64,000 nt of DNA from Pristionchus mayeri (GCA_036245805.1 BTRK01000004.1:40202907-40266906); one strand, 5' to 3'; counted from the first letter of the stretch, positions 11,161-22,489 are shown. The notes: generated from the sequence alone by a model not told the origin. Made by a program: numbers and translations.

Positions 11161-11288
11161 ATGGGCAACTGTGTTGTGCAAAAATTTTACGGTCTCTTCA
11201 TTTCGCATACTCTCTCGCACTGTCTGACCGACGAGAGAGTCTGCGGAATGAAGAGACCGTAAAATTTTTGCACAACCCAGATGGGCAA
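11161..11288. mobile_element. Foldback element inserted in unit 1 (8-bp target duplication, empty site in unit 2)
   Basis: A 112-bp element (11169-11280) made of two about 45-nt inverted arms, 11173-11217 and 11232-11276, containing GTCTCTTCATT and GAGAGAGT words. It is flanked by identical 8-bp direct repeats ATGGGCAA at 11161-11168 and 11281-11288. The homologous site in unit 2 (near 22590) has a single ATGGGCAA and no insert, so the element moved here after the duplication. The 8-bp duplication suggests a hAT-type non-autonomous element. Confidence 0.85.
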
Positions 11289-12305
11289 TGGACAAAATGA
11301 TGAGAAAGGGAGAGATGGGATAGATTTTCGTGGTGGGACTGAGAACCGTCAAGCAGAAAAGAGAGAGAAGTAAAGCACCGGCTGTGTGATTATGTCAGAT
11401 ATCTGAATATGCGTGAATGAGGGTGGGCGGGGCTTGTGATCTATTCTAGGTAAGAACCAATCGATAATTGGACGATGTAATCTCGCATTCTAATAGGAAC
11501 TGTGGCAATGAATGCATAAGAGACAACAAGAAAGTATCAGGGGAAACGACAGATCTGGGAAGATGAGGCTAATCTAGGCGGAGGAAGGAAAGTGTAGCAT
11601 GGTGGATGAGAAAATGTACAAAAGGGAGGAACAAGGGGAACGGAAACAGAGGATATGGCTGAAATTGAAGCGAGTGGGCTCCCAACACGCACTGTACATG
11701 CAAGAGGATACGGTATCTAGCATTTATCGATCGGGGTTTGTGTCCTGAATGGGTGAGAAGGGAAGAGGAAACCGGTGTGAGCAGTGGATAAAGTGTGATT
11801 GGGGAGTACGGTAGTGAGGGGATACTGTAGTGAGGGGATACTGTAGTGACTGGGCCGACAGAGGGCGAGAGGCTCCCAAGCAGAGATCAGAGATCAGGCA
11901 GAGGGCGAGAGAGGAAAGGGGGCGGGGCTATTGCAAGTTCGATTTACGTCGAATCAAGGCGATGCACTGCCGGAGCGGAAACGGATTGTCGTATCTGAAA
12001 TGGGAGGAAATTTTTTAAAAAATAAAGAAAATTAATTTTTAAAAATATTTTTCGAAATGTTCAAACAAGTGGATTCAAGTTTCCATAACAGCTCAAATCT
12101 CTCACTGAAAGGACTGTTTTGGTAATTCACAGAAAACTTTTAGAAAAAAAAAAATCGAATGAACAGGCATCACAATCGGTTTCATGTTTCACATCATTTA
12201 CAAGTCCTTCGGAAAAAAACGTATTTAGTAGTATAGTTCGAAGGGTGAACTTTCTAATCACACAAATGTAAAGTCCAACTTGAAAAGTAAGGAATGAGAG
12301 AAATA
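11289..12305. other. 3' flank of sphingomyelin synthase copy 1
   Basis: Conserved with about 22595-23661 in unit 2. It includes GGGGATACTGTAGTG/TACGGTAGTG imperfect repeats (11810-11850; expanded to four in unit 2 at 23125-23190). No gene recognised beyond a probable 3' UTR. Confidence 0.4.
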
Positions 12306-15300
12306 TTATATATTTTCAAATCCCCTTTCCGACCTCCTCGGTAGCGGTCGCATGATCCGTCCCTCCATAAATTCGAATAACTTCCACCAGATCTCTTTCC
12401 GATGGTGATTCTGCGGGGATATCTGAAAGAGGGATACTGTAGGAAATCAATATTTTGAAACCAGGGCTTGATACTCTTCTTGTGTATTCACATAGACTAG
12501 ATGCACACATTCTTTAATTAAGGAAAACGGAAATATATTTGTTGTTTTCAATCACCGGTAAAAAGAGGCATTGAAAAGTACAAATTTCCCGTTTTGTAAG
12601 GAACACATGAAACACAAATTACTGGTTTGATTTCATCAGAAATTTTCTAAAAATGGAATTTGATGTTTATCTAATCTGGTTTGTCGCGACCATACACTAT
12701 CTATGAATCCAGAACACAAGTCAGTTTATGATCATCTTCCCCCCTCCCCCTGCCGTACCCTGAGACTTGGCATGGCAGCCATCGTGTGGTAGACGTAGAA
12801 GAGACGAGTGCACACGAAATACGAAATGATGACGTCGATCGTGTAGTGACCTCTGCAAGAGGGAGGAGTGAGTACTGCATGGAAATATACTGATGGCTAG
12901 GTTCAAGAATCTATATGACTAGATGGCGAGATCATTAGATAGTTGTGGCAAATGGAAATAGTGGTCAGGTTAGTTTAGTGTATATTTATTTTTCTCTCAC
13001 ATCTCAACTGTCTACTGAAAATAAAGAAATCATTTTAAGATAAAGCCCTAGTGATGCACAAAAATGGAAGGCACGAATATCGCAATACTAGCAGAATTCA
13101 GCGTATTGAAAGAAATACCCGATTCAGTAGCCTCAATACTAAATACATAAGTAATGGCAGTCTAGTCACCGCACAAAAAAGCGGCCTGTAAACGAGGAGT
13201 ACCATGAAACGTAATTTGCCCAGTGGAAACGCATTTCGCTTGCTTCATCTAAGCAACAAACAAGGTCCAGAAGTGATTTTAGAGACAAATCATGCATAAA
13301 AAATAAAATCTATTTTTTTCTCTCGGCATTTTACTGGTAAAAAATTTCCCACAGGTTCGTTTGAGGAGAGTGGGAGAAATGAAATAAAATATGTTAATAT
13401 CACGAGTGTCGGATCAAGAAAAAATAAGTCATGGCAACTGCGTAAATTTGTCATCTACCACACCTGCTCATGATGAGTAGGAACATGCCGATGAGTGTCA
13501 TCATCCACGAGAAAACGTGCACCACTCGCCAGCGACGGGGAGAGTCTGAGAAGAGATGAGATTGAATAAGAATGTTATATTTTCACGAAATTTCACGGAA
13601 CCAGCGACGAGAGTCTAAGAAGAAAGGCATACAAACAATCTATAAATATTTCACTTGCTAAAAAGAATTTCACTCCCCAAGTAATCTGTGTTTCACAAGT
13701 ATAACAAATATTGTGCTAACTGTAATTCGACAATAGGTAGATGATTGGGTATTGCCGAATACTTAAAATTCGCAGCCTTCCAGACCCCGTAGTGTCTCGT
13801 TTCAGAAAGTGCACAAGACGCTTGGGCGATCCCCTACTTTGATCCTTCTCCCACCGGTTTTATCACAAATCGCACATTCCTACCATACTCTCCCACTACC
13901 GTATCCTCATCCTACCGTAATCCCCTCCCACTCTCTCTCACTCTCATCCCTCATCTCACTCACACTGTCCGATGAAGAGGGCGGAGACGACGAGTACGAT
14001 GGTGTGCCCCGAGTAGATGTAGTCCCCGCACAGCGTATGCTTGCCCCTGGAGAGAAGAGAGAGATCAGAGATTAACGATTGAAGATCAAATATTGTTGGT
14101 AGGAATCCTGCCTGGCTCTTCCCATTCCGTGAGCTCAGTAACTCTATCTCTCTTAGATAAACAAGAAAGAGTAAATACAGGATGATGACACAAAAAATTA
14201 ACCCCGTGATGATGCGTTTCAGCTGATTCATTTCATCACATTCCAGCGGCTAACCACGATTTCTTATCCATGAGGATTAGTTTTACAAATAATTCAGCGG
14301 CTCAAGATACAACCAAATAACAGTCTAATAATTCAATCTAGTTAAAGATCCAATCTCGCTATTACGATGAGATGGCACATCGTTCTCCTCACCCGAGATT
14401 CAGTCCCAGTCCAGTGACGACTTTGAGCGCACGGATGAGCACGTTGGCGAACGTCGCCTTCTCGCCCTGAGACTTTTTTTTTGCAGCCACTTCAAGCGAT
14501 TTTACAGTCGTCATGAGACGATTACGCTTGGTGGTGTAGTGCGGTGAGGCCGACTACTGTTCACCGCACTACACCACCAAGCGCCCTGAGATAAAAAGTA
14601 AGTATTAAATGTCGGAGATCAACGGTCAAACATCATATAATACACCATGATGGATCGTAATGAGTTGTGAGTCGAATTTTGAAGACACAACTGAATTACG
14701 ACTTGAGAAAGATTTCCACTTTCGCCCTAGTGAAGATGCGTTTCAGCCGTATTACAACACTAGAAGGAAATGACAACTTCGGTTCTTCCTCCGACGGTGC
14801 TTCTACACAACATTTTTTTTCGAACGTAATCGAAACAACAACGTCCACCATCCCTCTTTTCGGGCAAATTATATCTCCATTTTTCGTCTTTCCCTAAGGC
14901 GAGCCATCCCACTCTAACGTATCCTACTTCCATCCCTCTACCGTATCCCCTAATCTCACCTTGAGTTTGGGTGTGCAGTTCCAGTGTGGGTCAGCGACGG
15001 GCACCTGGGTGACGAACATGGTCACGCATCGACCGAAGTAGAGAAGAGAACCGATGACTGCCAGACGACGGAGGACGATCCATCGGTGACTGAAGGGAGA
15101 TGGATAGATAGTTAAATTTCCACTTCCTTGCTGGAGAGGATTACTGATTTAGACGGATAAAGAATGGTAATATTAATGAATCGTATGGCGGCTCCATTCG
15201 GTAAATTTCCATAAAACATGAGCATAATGCAAAGCGATGATTTGAGGATGTCTTCGACAAAAAATTATTTAAATGAAAGCGCATTTTAGTGGACCAATTT

Positions 15301-16330
15301 CATTTCCAATGATCATTTCTCGATCACCCTACCGTAATCTACTGTACCTCTCCTCTCCCATTTCCATCAACTGACCGATGGAATAAAATGAGTAGTGCCA
15401 TGGCTCCGAAACTGCTAAGCATGATGTACTCCGTTAGATTGAGCCCGTAGGGATAGTAGGGAGTGAGTGAGAAGAGGAAATCGGGAAGGGGATCAGTCTC
15501 GGGGACCTGATCCCTCTTCCGACGAAGCTTATCGAATAAATAAAAAATAAAAATGAGTTCAATTGCAATCATTATCCATTCACATTTTTCAATCAACCTC
15601 ACGTAATCTACCGTACCCCTCCTCTCCCCATTTCCCTCAACTGACCGATGGAATAGAATGAGTAGTACCATGGCTCCGAAGCTGCTCAGCATGATATACT
15701 CCGTTAGATTGAGTCCGTAGGGATAGTAGGGAGTGAGGGAGAAGAGAAAATCGGGAAGGGGATCAGTCTCGGGGACCTGAAAAGGAAAAACATTACAACT
15801 GACTTTTAGGTACACTCGCGAAATTTGGTTCTGATCTACCGGAATCTGAAAACACTCGAGTGAACAGTAATCTACACTAAATCGATTTTGTTTAGAAATA
15901 CTAAGGAAGTTCATCGTATTTTGATCGCAATAGCATTTGCGTTTCACTATCTCATTATCACAATTCCGAGGTTCTTCCATGCAATTTGCTCCTTTTGGTC
16001 GTCTAAACTTCATCTGCACTCCCTACCACATCCGAAACGCCAGTAACAGGAAGTAACTACTCCCTCATCTCCTCTAACTCTCTTCCTCTTCCTCTTCATC
16101 CCACTTCCCTCCACCCTCTCTCCATTCTCTCGCCCACTCTGGATGAAAATAATAGCTGTGTAGCCTATTATTCCTCTCACGCTTCGACACACGAAAATCA
16201 CCGCTCCTCTATTATTATTCCCACGCATTCCTGTGTTATTTTGTACACGTAACAGTAGTCTGATCCGCTTTTCAGTAATACATTACTGCATAAAGACATA
16301 TCGTAACGTCTGTCTGTCCGTCTGTCTGTC

Positions 16331-16364
<34 letters not shown>

Positions 16365-19300
16365 CCTTTGTTTGTCTGTCACACTTTTTCTTCAAATCGC
16401 TCTAATTCGCTTCAAACTCATCCTATGTGCCTAAGACCTTGACCATATGAAAACTCTTCACGAGTACTTTTAAAGTTTGATCTTTGATCTTTGTCGTTTG
16501 TAGTTTGATTTTTCTTCTTCAAATGGCTCGAACTCGCTTCAAAATCATCGTAGAAGGATAGGACCTTGACCGTTGGCATCCCCATGGCGAGCGCTTTTAA
16601 AGTTTGATCTTTGATCTTTGTAGTTTGTAGTTTGGCCTTTTTCTTCAAATGGCTCGAACTCGCTTCAAAATCATCGTAGAAGGATAGGACCTTGACCGTT
16701 GGCATCCCCATGGCGAGCGCTTTTAAAGTTTGATCTTTGATCTTTGTAGTTTGTAGTTTGGCCTTTTTCTTCAAATGGCTCGAACTCGCTTCAAAATCAT
16801 CGTAGAAGGATAGGACCTTGACCGTTGGCATCCCCATGACGAGCGCTTTTAAAGTTTGATCTTTGATCTTTGTAGTTTGTAGTTTGGCCTTTTTCTTCAA
16901 ATGGCTCGAACTCGCTTCAAAATCATCGTAGAAGGATAGGACCTTGACCGTTGGCATCCCCATGGCGAGCGCTTTTAAAGTTTGATCTTTGATCTTTGTA
17001 GTTTGTAGTTTGGCCTTGTTCTTCAAATGGCTCGAACTCGCTTCAAAATCATCGTGGAAGGATAGGACCTTGACCGTTGGCATCCCCATGGCAAGCGCTT
17101 TTAAAGTTTGATCTTTGATCTTTGTAGTTTGTAGTTTGGCCTTTTTCTTCAAATGGCTCGAACTCGCTTCAAAATCATCGTAGAAGGATAGGACCTTGAC
17201 CGTTGGCATCCCCATGGCGAGCGCTTTTAAAGTTTGATCTTTGATCTTTGTAGTTTGTAGTTTGGCCTTTTTCTTCAAATGGCTCGAACTCGCTTCAAAA
17301 TCATCGTAGAAGGATAGGACCTTGACCGTTGGCATCCCCATGGCGAGCTCGTTTAAAATATGCAACTTGATCTTTGATCTTTGATCTTTGATTTCTTTTC
17401 TTTAAATCGCTCTAAATTGGCTCAAACACGTCCTTGTGACGTCGGACCTTGACCGTTAGCATCCTCACGACGAGCACTTTCAGCACACCACACAACATGG
17501 TACATTTTACCAAATCGCAGAAAACTCAAATGTACCCCGTGCACCACCCGCCAGACCATCCCAACCTGCTCTCACTCCCCGCAGCGTAAGCGTTGTGAAA
17601 GGCTCGTGAGCCTTTTACAAAAGGCTCACGAGCCTTTTACAATGTTTTAAGCAGGCTCTCACCAGTCGCGTAAAATTGTTATCCTTAAAACACAACCCCG
17701 CGAACCACGTAGCGACCGAAGGTCGCTAGTTCTCACTTGTCAGACAGTACAAAGTCATAACACTGATAATATTATTACAACGAAAGCCGGTAATATTATG
17801 CAACATTATTATTCCCACACTTTTTTTTGTGAAATTTGTGCACATACTAATCGACTAGTTCTCTTCCTAGCCCATTCTCACAGGTCAAACATTACAAAGG
17901 AATACCTAGGAAAAATTATTAATATTTGAAACACTAGTATTAAACATGTCTAACGTCCCTCCCTTTTCACTCCCAGTTCCATTATATTGCCCTATGAAAC
18001 ATCTTGGATTGGCTCAATTATATTCTGCTCTCTACCAGCCTCTCACACAGTGTAGCGGGCAATGTTCCTCGACCTTGGCTCGAGTGCCGAACAATTTCGA
18101 GTGTGAATCTTCGCCCCACTACACCACTCGAACACCGATCGCGTGACAAATGGCATTGCGTGTGGGTAATTGGTAAATGCCGCCCTGCACTCACCTTCTC
18201 GTGTATCACCGACAGTACGATGACGTTCGAGACTCCGGCGACGATGAGCATCGCGACTGCCAACTGAAAAAGGGGCGGAGTCAGAGATCAAAGATCAGAC
18301 TGGAATAAGTCGTCCCTTCGTTTCCAAATTCGTTATCGGTTTGTTGGATTGGAACAGTAAGCATTTGTGGAATTAACTGGCAAAGCTTCCGGGAATTGAA
18401 AAGGGAAATTTGAAACATTCGGCCACCAAGTGTAAATTGCGCATATAATTTCGTCTTGTTTTCAAGTCTTCGAAAGTTTCGTCCAAATGATGGATCACGT
18501 AAAGTAGAGAGCGCGAGATCCCCGTTTCTCTCTCCCCTCTTCTCAGTCACTCCTCACAGCGGTTCGCTACGGAACACAACTGGTTCAGCTGAGATGCTTC
18601 CCTTTCCCCTTTCCTCTCTTTTTATTTTCGTTCCCCTTTCCCCTCTGCCCTCTCCATTGATCTTGTCTGGTCCCAACTTGTTGAATGCATCTCATATCGA
18701 GGGTGGAACCAGACGTTGACCCCCTATCAACTGTCTGGTTAGGGCTGGGCAACCGCTATGAACCCATTCTGGAAACAATAGCCGTACCATATGCCCATGG
18801 AGAGAGAAGGGCTGGGATAGGGCAATGAAAATGGTGTCTCGAGGAACAAAAGCCTCATCCTTTTTCTTTTCGAGTCCACTGGGTTGCGCAACTTTACATC
18901 CTATCGTATTTCTTTCCAACATGTGCCGTCATTCGACCCCACTAATCGCCACGCCCAAACATATTTAAGCAGATTAGGCACATTATCTATCCACGATACT
19001 CGTATTCTCGACGAGTATTACGTATTCCTACGATCATGTAGTCCAAAACGATCAGCCTAACATTTAAAAGAATACTAATTTTGAAGGGTCGCAGAATACT
19101 CACTAGACCTTACCGGAGAAAGAACTTTAAAAATCAGAAACATGAGTAAGATTCAAAGAAATTTATTTCTTATAAGACTTCTGTGATTCATGCAAAGTCC
19201 CTGGTGATCATGCGATTCAATGCAATTACGAAAGCGCTCCGCAGACCACAAATTCAGTGATTGTTTATTTTGCGGCCTTATACAAATCTCATAATTTCAA

Positions 19301-19700
19301 GCCAGCAAATTCGTTGAGATACCGTTTTAACTCTCTAGAGTGAATCAGCAGTAATGTGTTGTAACATGGTAGAACAAAATATGCTTATATTTCCAAGATA
19401 TTACGAGCAAAAACCTAAAATTGTGAGCAATGAACAAGCACATTGCGTGCTCATTCTCGTTTCACTCTGTCCCTAATAATCAAGAATGCTTCCGTGCTAC
19501 AAAGCTTCTTCGACCATCGATGTCAAATAATTATTCGTACTCACGAGTGTCTTGCCCCTCTCCTTGGGGTATCTCTGATGGGGGTCGCCTCTCCGCTCCT
19601 CTTCCGGTATTCGAATACGAACAACAGAACTCTTCTTTGAAATAAAGCCAATTATCGATAGATGATCGCATCGTCTTGAAAAACCACGGTACACTTCCAC
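12306..19700 (-). CDS. Sphingomyelin synthase-like protein, copy 1 (5' truncated or re-started, about 311 aa)
   Basis: Exons in transcript order: 19700-19545 (new N-terminus), 18263-18195, 15776-15646 or alternatively 15506-15376, 15089-14960, 14466-14393, 14046-13964, 13545-13464, 12852-12759, 12422-12306. The core is intact: first helix ending HEK, LPDFLFSLTP exon, HRWIVLRRLAV, the CGDYIYSGHT motif and GHYTIDV, i.e. both catalytic histidines and the aspartate. The original first two exons are broken (see 19795-21340), but an ATG at 19698-19700 opens a frame through the old intron into exon 3 and on to RYPKERGKTL. Exon 14393-14466 keeps its AG, but an inserted sequence has replaced the pyrimidine tract by an A-rich one. 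The C-terminus is 8 residues longer than in copy 2 (ends SERGFENI). It may be expressed from a new start or be a pseudogene. Confidence 0.75.
14463..14591. mobile_element. Insertion with 23-bp perfect hairpin beside an exon of copy 1
   Basis: Copy 1 carries about 119 bp here that is absent at the homologous position of unit 2 (25536-25550). The insert is flanked by direct repeats CGCCCTGAGA (14463-14472 and 14582-14591) and contains a perfect inverted repeat, 14525-14547 against 14561-14583 (arm CGCTTGGTGGTGTAGTGCGG plus three bases), with a 13-nt loop. The left repeat is the 3' splice site of exon 14393-14466, so the insertion duplicated the acceptor and separated it from its original pyrimidine tract. 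Confidence 0.75.
15376..15506 (-). other. Extra (duplicated) sphingomyelin synthase exon A
   Basis: A 131-nt exon nearly identical to 15646-15776, encoding VPETDPLPDF...FGAMALLILFHR. Acceptor GATCAG, donor GTCAGTTG. Both copies end in the same phase and 131 is not a multiple of 3, so joining both would shift the frame; only one can be used per transcript. Unit 2 has a single copy (26685-26815). The duplicated stretch is about 270 bp (roughly 15320-15590 against 15590-15860). Confidence 0.8.
16300..16380. repeat. TCTG microsatellite
   Basis: Near-perfect (TCTG)n run with a few interruptions (GTCTGTCTGTCTGTCTGTCT on the + strand), inside the long intron of sphingomyelin synthase copy 1. It abuts the 126-bp minisatellite. 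Confidence 0.9.
16385..17490. repeat. 126-bp tandem minisatellite in intron of sphingomyelin synthase copy 1
   Basis: About seven nearly identical 126-bp units (for example CCCATGGCGA at 16581 and again at 16707), with more diverged units at both ends, about nine in all. As 126 is a multiple of 3, one - strand frame stays open for 315 codons, giving the repeat LAMGMPTVKVLSFYDDFEAS per unit. It lies in the intron between exons 18195-18263 and 15646-15776, and unit 2 has no trace of it, so it expanded after the duplication. Each unit includes TTTGATCTTTGATCTTTG, a word found near many splice acceptors of this window. Confidence 0.92.
17590..17643. repeat. Short perfect palindrome pair
   Basis: AAAGGCTCGTGAGCCTTTT followed at once by AAAAGGCTCACGAGCCTTTT. 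Each half is itself a palindrome and they can fold into a cruciform. Intronic in copy 1 and absent from unit 2. Confidence 0.7.
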
Positions 19701-19794
19701 TAATCAATACATTTGCGAAAGCTCTTAGAACATCTACCGCATTACTTCAACAAAATCAGTTATCGATCCGCTCGTCTCGTCTCTCCTACCGTAC

Positions 19795-21340
19795 CTGGTC
19801 AATCCATCGTCCCGTCTTCATTATCGGGACTGCTATTTCCCGGATCGATGAATGGCGACTCGTCCGAATCCGAGGAGTATTCCTCGTTGACGTACCCGCC
19901 TGAAGATGGTGTGATTACGGTAGATCGAGTGATACGATATGTCTTCTTTTTCGATTTTCTGACATACAGAAGGATGCCAGCGAGCACACCAAATTATTAA
20001 AGTTTTAGTCATGAACAATCGCACCTTCAATCAAAGATTGGAATCAGCTTCCAATTTCATCCCACTACGAACCCCCGATTCACCTTGCATCACATCTCCA
20101 ATTTTCAGGAAATAACCCCCGGTCAAATCGTTTTCGTATTATTTTCTCGCTCGTGAAATTGAACCAGAGAAGAGAGAAAGAGTGATGTGAGCAATAGATT
20201 CTCCCCAATCTCTCTACTATCTCTCCTGTTAGAGAGAGCGAGAGAGCAGGTGATTTGAAGAGAGTCAGACGATCCTTCTTCTCATGCTGTTTTGATTATA
20301 TCCTCGTCTACCCACTACTGCACTCCTATCGCATGACTAGCTGCACTCCAAACAACGAAGATCGACTCTCTAAAATTCGCATATTCTCTCACTTTCTCTA
20401 ACCTTCTGATTCTCTCGATTTCACATGATCTCTCCCAAGACGAGAGACCACATGGATTGAAGAGACGTTCACTCCTAAACATCCTAAACACTCACTACAA
20501 CCATCCAATCAATGACTCATTCAGCTTCTATTTTTCTCTGCTTCTCTATTACACCAAGCTGATGATTCACAACCAGGGAAAGAAAAGGACGAATTGCGGA
20601 ATGGAGTGGCAGACGACGCAAACTACGTCGGAATTCTATCGTCATAAACTAATTTAGATGTGCTAATCGCATCTCCAATGTGATTACAGTTTATATTTTT
20701 ATCCTCATTATCGCCGCGGTACTGGACAAGCGGCCGATTTGACAGACATAGCCAGACTGTGAACCCCCGAATCACAGTATACAATTCATCACTAGAATTC
20801 ATCTCTACCGACTGATTCAAATATATTTGATGGAAATACGACGTAATAATCCCTTGATATGCGAACATTTCCCACTATCACTATCACGTTACCATGCAAT
20901 TCACATAATCGTTATTTCAATTGGATTGCTTCTTATAAAACTGAGAATCAATTAATAAATTGCAATTCAAGTCTTACAATTAAACAAATAAACACGAGCG
21001 AGTAATAAAGCGGAGGTCCAATATGTGGAACCGCGGAGGATAAATATTTTTTAGAAGTGGAACCTCCCAGCGAACTGCTTTTTAGTGCGCTCGATTAGTG
21101 ATGACCCAACTGTGAAACAGGAAACATACAAGACTGTTAATCGACACCACCGATTTAAGATAAGCTCGCGCAGATGAATTGTCTGATCAAATCATCAAAG
21201 ACAAAGGATACGCCTGGAAATTAGGAAAATGTGAATTTTATAGAAGTACAAAGATCAGAGATCATTCACTCATCGGCGCAGAAACTCCAGCTCTGTCCGA
21301 CTGTCGAATTCCATCCTCCGCCTGTTGAAGATGCTACAGC
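19795..21340 (-). pseudogene. Decayed 5' exons of sphingomyelin synthase copy 1
   Basis: The exon at 19795-19899 corresponds to 29535-29640 of copy 2 (GGYVNEEYSSDSDES...). It is 1 nt shorter, and the shifted frame hits TGA at 19799-19801. The first exon, about 21274-21335, aligns with 32051-32138 of copy 2 through CTGCGCCG, but its donor reads AT where copy 2 has GT, and no ATG is present at the homologous start. The acceptor of the next exon is also altered (CAAAG instead of TTCAG). The upstream part of this copy therefore cannot produce the copy 2 type N-terminus. Confidence 0.8.
20190..21270. other. Intronic/upstream block of duplication unit 1
   Basis: Corresponds to about 29930-31730 in unit 2 with many indels. 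It includes foldback pieces with CTCTCTC/GAGAGAG words (20200-20285, 20375-20470). The block near 21085-21115 matches 31687-31717, showing that homology extends up to the old first exon. No other gene seen. Confidence 0.5.
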
Positions 21341-21477
21341 CTAGTGAGAAATTTAATTATTTTGTTATTTTGTCTATTCAAATTTCTTTGATTGCAAATG
21401 ATTGTGCTATTCCATGCAGTTGTCTATAAGAGATTCACTCGAAAAATTTCATGTTCGCTTGACTGACGCTTAACCAT

Positions 21478-21559
21478 GGAGAGATGGCCGAGCGGTCTAA
21501 GGCGCTGGTTTAAGGCACCAGTCTCTTCGGAGGCGTGGGTTCGAATCCCACTCTCTTCA
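21478..21559 (+). tRNA. tRNA-Leu, anticodon AAG (copy 3, left end of duplication unit 2)
   Basis: Same 82-nt sequence as the copies at 6213 and 10053. Acceptor, D, anticodon (loop TTAAGGC), variable and T arms are all intact, with discriminator A at 21559. The downstream flank is homologous to that of copy 2; the upstream flank is not. Confidence 0.97.
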
Positions 21560-22221
21560 GAACTTTTGCCATTATTTGTTGATATTTCCTCAATGCGTGT
21601 TCTTCTATGTTCACACCGGTCCTAGGTGTAGATCATTAAAATCCGTGGGGTCATCTCCTTTCGTCATATATTTCATCTTGTGTCCAATTGCTGTGCATAG
21701 ATCGATTCTGACGATGGAGAATGCGAAAACATTTATCAACTATAATATAATCTGCAACAGTAAAACGGGAAGAGCACAGGTCTCAAAAGTGGCAGGCCAA
21801 CCGATAAAAACAAATTGATTTCGATGAACGTCTTCACAGAAAGTGACAAGGCAGGACAACGGATAATTAACTTAAGAATGAGATGGATGAACAACGAATT
21901 AGAGACGGTGCAAAGAAAGGCAGCAAGGGGGCGGGGCCAATCTGGCAAGGTCAATCGATAGGATCAGGGAAGAATACAGTAACCCAGTCGGCGAGTGATG
22001 AGAGAAGGCGGGAGGAACCGGTAAGAATCGCACGGACTTGCTAGCAATATACTGATTGGAGAGAAGGGAGGGAATGGCTGATTGTGTGATTGAGGAGAGA
22101 AGGAATACTGGGAGAGGAGTGAGGACAGATCTACGATCATCAATACTATTTGGAGGCTGAGAGGGAGAGTGGCATGGAATGGAATCGAGGGGCGGGGTCA
22201 ACAGAAAGGGGGCGGAGTCTA
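21560..22221. other. Duplicated non-coding block, unit 2
   Basis: Homologous to 10135-10792. No gene recognised. Confidence 0.4.
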
Positions 22222-22442
22222 TCAGGTAACCGCAGGCTGCTGCGGCATCGTTTCGTACTCATGCGCGTTCCCGCCTCCTGCAACAATTCGACTACCGTAA
22301 TCCGCTCTGGTTCGGTGGGTCACTCGCGCGGGCGCAACTCCGACACTACCTGGTAGCAGAGGCGTCGAGGCCGAGGGTGGCACTGCAGCTGCTGCAGGAT
22401 TATCGGCTGCCGCTGCTACAGTAGGCGCGCCATCGCTATTCG
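22222..22442 (-). CDS. Hypothetical terminal exon, Ala/Pro-rich (copy 2)
   Basis: Homologue of 10793-11013: same acceptor, same 221-nt length, and open to TGA at 22222-22224, with the C-terminus ETMPQQPAVT unchanged. An in-frame TAA at 22486-22488 limits any upstream extension, so if it is coding it must be spliced in. Function unknown. Confidence 0.3.
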
Positions 22443-22489
22443 CTGGAATGGGCGACCGATCGATAAGATCGGGCGGGACCCAGGGTTAC

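Larger units (their letters stand above)
10053..21477. repeat. Segmental duplication, unit 1 (about 11.4 kb)
   Basis: Direct tandem copy of the segment starting at 21478. Matching landmarks are the tRNA-Leu (10053/21478), the conserved frame (10793/22222), sphingomyelin synthase exons (for example 12759/24227, 13964/25047, 18195/27796) and intronic blocks (19545/29270, 20860/30620, 21090/31690). The offset drifts from about 11.4 kb to 9.7 kb and back to about 10.6 kb because of indels, including a tandem-repeat block in unit 1. Introns have diverged clearly, so this is not a recent assembly duplication. Confidence 0.92.

Noticed and set aside
15339..16019. 226-codon - strand frame containing two copies of a membrane segment
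   Set aside because: Read-through of two duplicated exons plus the intron between them; the real exons are 15376-15506 and 15646-15776.
16418..17365. 315-codon - strand frame with seven 42-residue repeats
   Set aside because: It is created by the 126-bp tandem repeat lying in an intron; no start context, no splice link, and the region is absent in the paralogous gene.
16385..17490. Regular repeat array resembling a CRISPR
   Set aside because: Units are 126 bp, contiguous and without unique spacers; the DNA is eukaryotic.
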